From CAJMSU01 sp964650315 (GTDB lineage: Bacteria > Bacillota_I > Bacilli_A > RF39 > UBA660): a stretch of DNA of 15,074 bases. Position numbers and translations under genes: made by a program. Positions 7,817 through 12,798 of this stretch are shown piece by piece. The stretch's first letter is position 1. The number at the start of each line of letters is the position of its first letter. The stretch is taken from contig CAZYQE010000014.1 of NCBI GenBank assembly GCA_964650315.1, positions 1 to 15,074 on the forward strand, written 5' to 3'. The notes under the pieces were generated by a model. It had not been told where the DNA came from. It searched no databases and was given only the letters and a program-made list of their open reading frames with translations.

Positions 7817-10312
7817 TTATTTACCCTTTCTTATTTCACCTGTAGTACCATTTATTGTGATTATTTCTCCATCTTTTATTTTACTCATTATATCTGTACA
7901 ACTTACTATAGCTGGTATTCCATATTCTCTTGAAACAATTGCTGCATGACATAAAATACCACCAAATTCAGTTACAATACCAGAAAGTATTGCAAATTTT
8001 GGAGTCCATCCAGTATCTGTAAATTTAGTTACTAAAATATCTCCTTCTTGTAATCTATCTATTTCATCGAATGACTCTATTACTCTAGCCGTACCAGTAA
8101 CTATACCATTATTAGCTCCTAATCCTCTCATAGTAGTTTTAATTCTAGTTTTTTCATCTGCAAAGATACTACCTATTTCATTTTCGCTCATATAATTTCT
8201 ATATGCATTATAATATAATTTATTCTTTCTTATTATTGTATTTAGTTCTTTCTTAGTAAGTTTCTTATCTAAATAATTCCATACATCTCCTACTTTTAAG
8301 AACCATATATCTTCTTTCTTAGATAGCACATTTTCTTTTACTAATTCTTTACTTAATTCAATTGTATAAATTCTAATTAAATAATAAAATCTAGTAGATA
8401 AATCTCTAAACTCTTCTCTCCACCATAACATGCCCCTAATCTTAGTAATTTTCTTTTCTAATTTTTTATATTTACCAGAACTAATCTTCTTACTAATACT
8501 ATCTAATTTTTTATTATATTTTTCTTTACCCTTTTCTTGATCTTCTAATGGTGAATAACTATTATCTAATTTTACTAAATCTTTTATATTAGTTATCAGT
8601 GGGGAAATATTTTCATAATAACATGGATATGTTACATCTAATTCTTTATCTGAATGATATCCATATTTATCTATTATATTTTTTACATCTTTAAAGTTAT
8701 TTGATTTTTTAGATTTATTATAATCCTTAATTATATTTTCTACAGAGGTATTTTTCCAATACGTAGTAGTTTCTTTATTTTTTCTAATTAACCTAGATAC
8801 ATTCCACATTTCATAGAATGGTAATAAATGTGATATATCATCTATATTACCTATTAATGTTAAGTAATCTGATTCACTTATATATTTTAATAGACTATCT
8901 TTATTTAAAGATTGATGAATTGTATTTATAAATATTTGCCAGAAATAAGTTGATTCACTAAATAAATAATCATCATGAGTTAATTCTTTATATGATTTCT
9001 TTATATTCTTAATACTTTTAGTATCATACATATTTTTATAATTATTATATTTAGTTAGTAATTCTGCTTTTAAATTTTCTTTATTATCTTCACGCTCTTT
9101 TACGATTCTTTTTTGAGCTAGTGCCATCCTAATAATATCTCTTATACTTTTGAAAGAAACTCCTGTAGTAACTCCATCTCCTTCATATGTTGGAGTTATT
9201 CCATATTCACTATCAAATTCTCTTTCTTTATAACCTACTACTTTACTCATTGCTTTTTTTACTGCTGAAAGATTCCAATAACATCTACCATAAAACATAT
9301 CCCCTAATTTCTTAGGTAATTCTTTTTCTTTTAATATTTTAGAATCTATTATAAATTTCTTTAATACATATTCCCAAATATATTCATATAAACTCCACAT
9401 ATAAGGAGTACATACAGTAGCACTTACTCCTCCATCTTTAAAGTCAGCAGTACTCCATATATAGTTATAATCTTGATACTTAATTTTAGTTATTTTACGA
9501 GCTTGAAGAATATATAATTCATTTTTATATATAGCAAATTCTATATCACATGGATATCCATAATAAGACATAATATCAAAGAATATTTTAGATATCTTTT
9601 CTACTAATTTTTTATCTAAAAACTTATTATTCTTATCTATCTTATATTCATTATTAAACCAATTAAAATAATATTGTTCTGGTTTGTTTTTCCCACTAAC
9701 AATATTTTCTCCTAATCCTTCTCCTACTTCAATTAACATTGTTTTATCATTACCACTAATAGGATCAATAGTAAAACATATACCACTATATTCACTTGGT
9801 ATCATTTCTTCTACTATTACACTAATAGATAAATCTGTTCTATCTATATTATTATTTACAATATAACTTAATACTATAGGAGAAAACATTGATTTATAAC
9901 ATTCAATTATATTAGTAAGAACATCTTCTTTTTCGGTGTTTAAAAAGGTTTTATATTGACCTGCAAAAGAATAATTCTCTAAGTCTTCTTTTGTACCGCT
10001 ACTTCTTACTGCATATAACTTTTTATTATCTATTAGTTTTAGCACTTCAGATGAAATGTTTTTAGAAAACTCAAATCCATCAAATAATTTAATAAGTTTA
10101 GTACTTATTTTATTAATATTACTATTATTTAATCCTAATAATAATTTATTTATTTTTTTATCTAAATTATTAAATTTTATTTCTTCTATATACGTATCAC
10201 TATCTAAAACAAAACCATCAGGAACATTAAATTTAGCTTGTTTCATTTCCATTAATGATTTAGCTTTATTTCCTACTTTATCAAAATTCTTATCATTAAA
10301 CTTAACTATCAT
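7817..10312 (-). CDS. Rifampin-phosphotransferase-like dikinase (first copy)
   Basis: An 831-residue enzyme with the architecture of rifampin phosphotransferase (ATP-binding domain, middle substrate domain, C-terminal swivelling His domain). Visible are KVGNKAKSLMEM (12-23), YAVRSSGT (100-107), SVIVEEMIPSEYSGICFTIDP (164-184), the DIEFAIYKNELYILQARKIT end of the ATP domain (256-275) and EFGGILCHAAIVSREYG with the predicted phosphocarrier His789. Nothing follows but a short tail, so no PEP-binding barrel. The middle region (about 290-680) is long, helical and poor in obvious motifs, and should hold the substrate. Expected reaction: ATP + acceptor-OH + water to AMP + Pi + acceptor phosphate. 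I infer a lipid or isoprenoid alcohol from the membrane-lipid neighbours; antibiotic inactivation is the alternative. The start has a GAGGTG site; it follows the CarS-like gene by nine bases. Confidence 0.87.
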   Translation of the reverse strand: MIVKFNDKNFDKVGNKAKSLMEMKQAKFNVPDGFVLDSDTYIEEIKFNNLDKKINKLLLGLNNSNINKISTKLIKLFDGFEFSKNISSEVLKLIDNKKLYAVRSSGTKEDLENYSFAGQYKTFLNTEKEDVLTNIIECYKSMFSPIVLSYIVNNNIDRTDLSISVIVEEMIPSEYSGICFTIDPISGNDKTMLIEVGEGLGENIVSGKNKPEQYYFNWFNNEYKIDKNNKFLDKKLVEKISKIFFDIMSYYGYPCDIEFAIYKNELYILQARKITKIKYQDYNYIWSTADFKDGGVSATVCTPYMWSLYEYIWEYVLKKFIIDSKILKEKELPKKLGDMFYGRCYWNLSAVKKAMSKVVGYKEREFDSEYGITPTYEGDGVTTGVSFKSIRDIIRMALAQKRIVKEREDNKENLKAELLTKYNNYKNMYDTKSIKNIKKSYKELTHDDYLFSESTYFWQIFINTIHQSLNKDSLLKYISESDYLTLIGNIDDISHLLPFYEMWNVSRLIRKNKETTTYWKNTSVENIIKDYNKSKKSNNFKDVKNIIDKYGYHSDKELDVTYPCYYENISPLITNIKDLVKLDNSYSPLEDQEKGKEKYNKKLDSISKKISSGKYKKLEKKITKIRGMLWWREEFRDLSTRFYYLIRIYTIELSKELVKENVLSKKEDIWFLKVGDVWNYLDKKLTKKELNTIIRKNKLYYNAYRNYMSENEIGSIFADEKTRIKTTMRGLGANNGIVTGTARVIESFDEIDRLQEGDILVTKFTDTGWTPKFAILSGIVTEFGGILCHAAIVSREYGIPAIVSCTDIMSKIKDGEIITINGTTGEIRKGK

Positions 10313-10321
10313 ACAGCACCT

Positions 10322-10906
10322 CTAAAACGGATTTTTTCTTACATGTAAAAAATATAAAAGTATATTTAATACTATATGTGTAATAGCACCTATTAATACA
10401 AATAATAAATAAATACAAATACCTATTGGATAAAACATCCAAACTACTAAAGCCATTCCAAAAACAGAATCAGCTTGATCTAGAAAGATAAAAAACACTT
10501 TTAATAATCCGTTAGTAGTCTTTCCTTCTTCTATGCCTAACCTTCTTTTTATAAAACTATTAGGCAATTCAAACAATGCATAAAATAAGCCTAATAGAGC
10601 TCCTATTAATATGTTATATAACACGGTATTATTGTGATTAATATAAAAATAGTTTAAGTGTTCTAATTTAGTCACTTCCCAGATTAATCCAAACAAAACA
10701 GCAAATATAATATTAAAAATAATATATCCTATTAGACCTTTCCAAGTTTTATTATCTCCAAACAATCTTTTACCATCTTTTAATACTATATTATTATCGA
10801 TTGGTTTTTTTATAAACTTTAATACATTTGATTTACAAAAAATTGAATTTACTAGCCCTGCAATTATCGCGGATAATAAAGTTACATATAATTTTACTAC
10901 TATCAT
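10322..10906 (-). CDS. CDP-archaeol synthase-like cytidylyltransferase (CarS/DUF46 family)
   Basis: A 194-residue membrane protein with about five hydrophobic segments and the family's three landmark motifs: LFGDNKTWKG (48-57), ELPNSFIKRRLGI (113-125) and FLDQADSVFG (141-150). In archaea CarS converts CTP and unsaturated archaetidic acid to CDP-archaeol; bacterial members exist but their substrates are mostly unknown. As the first gene of the operon it would supply the CDP-lipid used by the PssA-like enzyme. The start I use is ATG 10906, with AAGGTGA at 10912-10918 as ribosome binding site; the in-frame GTG at 10915 lies inside that site. An extended -10 promoter sits directly upstream. The substrate may be an ether, prenylated or acyl glycerophosphate. 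Confidence 0.85.
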   Translation of the reverse strand: MIVVKLYVTLLSAIIAGLVNSIFCKSNVLKFIKKPIDNNIVLKDGKRLFGDNKTWKGLIGYIIFNIIFAVLFGLIWEVTKLEHLNYFYINHNNTVLYNILIGALLGLFYALFELPNSFIKRRLGIEEGKTTNGLLKVFFIFLDQADSVFGMALVVWMFYPIGICIYLLFVLIGAITHIVLNILLYFLHVRKNPF

Positions 10907-10924
10907 TTTTTTCACCTTATATTT

Positions 10925-10933
10925 ATTATATCA
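10925..10933 (-). promoter_or_regulatory. Extended -10 promoter of the lipid operon
   Basis: TGATATAAT on the minus strand, a perfect extended -10 element, placed right after the terminator hairpin and a few bases ahead of the AAGGTGA ribosome binding site. The 5' leader would be very short. It is the only convincing promoter for the whole eight-gene block. Confidence 0.6.
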
Positions 10934-10934
10934 A

Positions 10935-10960
10935 AAGAAACTAGATTACCCTAGTTTCTT
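10935..10960 (-). terminator. Terminator-like hairpin upstream of the lipid operon
   Basis: A perfect ten-pair stem AAGAAACTAG / CTAGTTTCTT with six-base loop GGTAAT. On the minus strand it runs into TTG before the promoter, so the U-tract is partly within the stem (TTTCTTTT). The CTAG-centred stem is related to those at 686 and 11529. It blocks read-through into the operon or acts as an attenuator. Confidence 0.65.
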
Positions 10961-11111
10961 CAATATAAATTTCAATTTTTATTTCTTGGCCTCTTCTTAA
11001 TTTTTCTAGCCTTAAACCTAATTCTGACAATTGTTTTCTAATATTATCTTCATTTAAGATAATAGAAAATGCATACCAAAAACTCTTTTCATTTTTTATT
11101 TCTTTTGGCCC

Positions 11112-11128
11112 GCTTTGATTGCAGCTTG
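11112..11128. repeat. Junction motif, copy 2
   Basis: Plus strand GCTTTGATTGCAGCTTG, closest to the consensus of the four copies. Between it and the terminator at 10935-10960 there are 151 bases, longer than at the other junctions. That stretch is open in one minus-strand frame (from about 11132 to 10941) but has no convincing start or ribosome binding site. Confidence 0.5.
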
Positions 11129-11190
11129 ACAACTTAACTACTTGCCTTATATGAAATGGACATTTTATAGCATTATTTTAAAGACTAAAA

Positions 11191-11213
11191 TGATTTTAAT
11201 GTATATAAAATCA
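11191..11213 (-). terminator. Terminator of the 87-residue gene
   Basis: Minus strand TGATTTTA, seven-base loop, TAAAATCA, then TTTT. The eight-pair stem starts one base after the gene's stop codon. The stem is AT-rich and therefore weak, but position and U-tract fit. Confidence 0.55.
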
Positions 11214-11214
11214 A

Positions 11215-11478
11215 TTATCTTGTATGATGATTTATTTGTTCATTTTCATATTCTTTTTCTGATGGATCATCATCAATTAATAAACGTATATCACCATATG
11301 TTAATTCCTTACCTTCGCTAAGAGCTTTCTTTACTAATTCAATAATAGCTCTATCCCTAATCTCTTTATCTAAATCTTTATCTATATTTGGTATCATTGG
11401 TGTATTTTGTTGTTGTGGAAAAACATCATTTATTATATTAAATTTTTCATTCACATATTCATCATATTTCTTACTCAT
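11215..11478 (-). CDS. Hypothetical 87-residue acidic protein
   Basis: A small soluble protein that I do not recognise. It begins MSKKYDEYVNEKFNIINDVF, has a PQQQNTPMIPN linker (about 21-31), then a charged predicted helical region DKDLDKEIRDRAIIELVKKAL (33-53) and an acidic tail with LIDDDPSEKEYENEQ, ending in HHTR. There is no signal peptide, membrane segment or metal-binding cysteine. Coding is supported by an AAAGGAG ribosome binding site at 11489-11495, an ATG, its own promoter-like element at 11508-11516 and a terminator directly after the stop. It stands alone as a one-gene unit between two copies of the junction motif. A regulatory or antitoxin-like role would be a guess. Confidence 0.7.
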   Translation of the reverse strand: MSKKYDEYVNEKFNIINDVFPQQQNTPMIPNIDKDLDKEIRDRAIIELVKKALSEGKELTYGDIRLLIDDDPSEKEYENEQINHHTR

Positions 11479-11507
11479 TTGATAATTGCTCCTTTCAATT
11501 TGCTTTT

Positions 11508-11516
11508 ATTGTATCA
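11508..11516 (-). promoter_or_regulatory. Extended -10 promoter of the 87-residue gene
   Basis: Minus strand TGATACAAT, one base off the TGATATAAT found at the other three junctions, in the same place between terminator and ribosome binding site. Confidence 0.5.
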
Positions 11517-11528
11517 TAAGCTTCAAAA

Positions 11529-11552
11529 AAAGACTAGTTTTACCTAGTCTTT
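11529..11552 (-). terminator. Intrinsic terminator after the deaminase gene
   Basis: A perfect nine-pair stem AAAGACTAG / CTAGTCTTT with loop GTAAAA and a following T-tract on the minus strand. It differs from the terminator at 686-709, eleven kilobases away, by one base. That is far more similarity than unrelated terminators usually show. Confidence 0.85.
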
Positions 11553-11578
11553 AATTATTTTATTATTTGTTCCCCTTA

Positions 11579-11595
11579 GCCTTTATGGCAGCTTG
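11579..11595. repeat. Junction motif, copy 3
   Basis: Plus strand GCCTTTATGGCAGCTTG. It lies 26 bases from the terminator at 11529-11552 and 116 bases after the deaminase stop. Together with copy 1 it has an extended similarity on the CTTG side (TAGTACA here, TATTACA at 747-753). Confidence 0.5.
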
Positions 11596-11711
11596 TAGTA
11601 CATTTCTATTTAGAGGGCACCTATTCAAATATTGATTAAACTTATATTTTTAGTATATCACTAATCTCTAAATTATCATATGTGCGATTTATTTAAATTG
11701 TAATATAAATT

Positions 11712-12449
11712 CTAATTCCACCAATTTGGCAATAATTTATCTAATGTAATAATATCTAATTTTTCATAATCTGATAATATTTCTGCATTTCCATTTTCTT
11801 TATTTAATTGCATCATAAACTCTCTACATACTCCACAAGGTAACATTACATTGCCTTTTGGTCCAATGCAAACAACTTTTTCAATTTGACTTTCTCCATT
11901 TGTAATCATTGTTGATAATGCATTCCTTTCAGCACACATTCCTATTGAACATGCTGTATCAATACAAACACCAGTATATATGTTACCTTTGCTTGATAAA
12001 ATTGCTGCAGCTACACCGCCAGCATCAATACTATCTGATACATTTCTTGGATTTTGTACCTCTTTAGCTTTATTTAATAATTCTTTCCAAATATTATTTT
12101 CACTATATAAATATTCAATATGTACTGCATATACACCATATTTTTTAACAGCTTCTTTATATCCTTTTAATTTATTAATATTATTCACAGCTTCCTCATA
12201 TTCATTTGTACTTGAAGTAGTATATCTTGTTCCTTCTAGCATGACAAGTTCTTCAACTGTTTTATAATGATTCACTTCAAGTATTTTACAAACAATTTTC
12301 TCATTATTTTCATTTTTAAATTCAATTATGTCATCTTTAGTCATTTTTGAATAATCTGTATTTCCTGTAATGGTTCTTATTTCTATCCTTTTAGTTTTAT
12401 TAATAATCGCATTAAAAGCTCTCTCATTTAAATTTAAATTGTACTTCAT
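11712..12449 (-). CDS. ASCH domain-cytidine deaminase fusion protein
   Basis: A 245-residue two-domain protein. Residues 1 to about 115 form an ASCH/PUA-like domain (MKYNLNLNERAFNAI start, KRIEIRT at 20-26, and a DDIIEFKN strand near 39-46), a fold that binds RNA or modified bases. Residues about 120-245 are a cytidine deaminase: MCAERNAL (171-178) supplies a zinc cysteine (172) and catalytic Glu174, and LPCGVCREF (203-211) supplies Cys205 and Cys208, as in the tetrameric CDA type. It should deaminate free cytidine-like nucleosides; nucleoside-antibiotic detoxification or modified-nucleoside salvage are alternatives. I use ATG 12449, with the GAGGTG ribosome binding site before it; the GTG at 12458 is inside that site. 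It is a single-gene unit with its own promoter and terminator. Confidence 0.85.
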   Translation of the reverse strand: MKYNLNLNERAFNAIINKTKRIEIRTITGNTDYSKMTKDDIIEFKNENNEKIVCKILEVNHYKTVEELVMLEGTRYTTSSTNEYEEAVNNINKLKGYKEAVKKYGVYAVHIEYLYSENNIWKELLNKAKEVQNPRNVSDSIDAGGVAAAILSSKGNIYTGVCIDTACSIGMCAERNALSTMITNGESQIEKVVCIGPKGNVMLPCGVCREFMMQLNKENGNAEILSDYEKLDIITLDKLLPNWWN

Positions 12450-12470
12450 GAAAAACACCTCACTATATCT

Positions 12471-12479
12471 ATTATATCA
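12471..12479 (-). promoter_or_regulatory. Extended -10 promoter of the deaminase gene
   Basis: TGATATAAT on the minus strand, directly after the terminator T-tract and about ten bases before the GAGGTG ribosome binding site. It is identical to the elements at 673 and 10925. Confidence 0.6.
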
Positions 12480-12485
12480 TAAAAA

Positions 12486-12507
12486 AGACTAAGTATTATC
12501 TTAGTCT
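12486..12507 (-). terminator. Intrinsic terminator upstream of the deaminase gene
   Basis: Minus strand AGACTAAG, six-base loop, CTTAGTCT, followed by TTTTT. The eight-pair stem resembles the GACTAG hairpins at 686 and 11529. It would stop transcripts coming from the recombinase side. Confidence 0.75.
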
Positions 12508-12588
12508 CTTAAATTTATTATTTAATTACATTTTGTGCCATAATGTCCCAAAGTAAGGCATGTTGACCACTATTTTGACTGCCCTTTA

Positions 12589-12605
12589 GATTTGATTGCG
12601 GCTTG
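12589..12605. repeat. Junction motif, copy 4
   Basis: Plus strand GATTTGATTGCGGCTTG. It is 81 bases from the terminator and about 190 bases beyond the recombinase stop codon, the copy nearest to the recombinase. Confidence 0.45.
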
Positions 12606-12607
12606 TG

Positions 12608-12798
12608 AATTGGAACCGCTAGGAATAAATAAGAATATGATTTGGTAACAATTTTATAAAAAATAAAACGGAATAGCTCAAATATAAAAAGGAGGTGAAA
12701 TATAAATTAAAAATAAAACGAAAGGTATGAATAATTATATTAAACCAACTTTAAAATTGTATGTTCTTAATACTTTTAGTATTAATTGTAACTCCTTT
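12608..12798. other. Non-coding tail of the serine-recombinase element with probable attachment region
   Basis: No minus-strand gene is visible here. The stretch contains a strong ribosome binding site on the opposite (plus) strand, AAGGAGGTGA at 12689-12698, without an intact gene behind it, and a perfect short hairpin at 12767-12785. A 40-codon plus-strand frame from ATG 12727 to 12849 starts MNNYIKPTLKLYVLN but runs into the antisense of the recombinase end, so it looks like a gene start cut by insertion. Large serine recombinases commonly recombine at sites within a few hundred bases of their own gene, so the element/chromosome border is plausibly in this stretch. Confidence 0.35.
12767..12785. 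repeat. Perfect inverted repeat behind the recombinase stop
   Basis: TTAATACT, three-base loop, AGTATTAA: eight perfect pairs, 13 bases beyond the recombinase stop codon. There is no T-tract in the minus direction, so it is a poor terminator. It could be the dyad centre of a recombination half-site pair or an RNA 3' stabiliser. Confidence 0.4.

Noticed and set aside
10941..11132. 63-codon minus-strand frame ending TRVI
   Set aside because: It can only start at a TTG with no ribosome binding site, begins within the repeated junction motif and ends inside a terminator stem. Kept as an observation, not as a gene.
155..12458. GTG starts at 664, 6396, 10915 and 12458
   Set aside because: In each case the GTG is part of an AGGTG-type ribosome binding site, and a start codon nine bases downstream (ATG, or TTG at 655) has the correct spacing.
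731..12605. Integron attC sites
   Set aside because: Only isolated matches to GTTRRRY/RYYYAAC occur (for instance GTTAAGT near 11130), without the paired core sites and long imperfect palindrome; there is no IntI-type tyrosine recombinase in the window.
11479..12606. T-box or other known riboswitch in the junction leaders
   Set aside because: A terminator close to a start codon suggested one, but no AGGGTGGNACCGCG-type T-box sequence and no known riboswitch core is visible on the minus strand.
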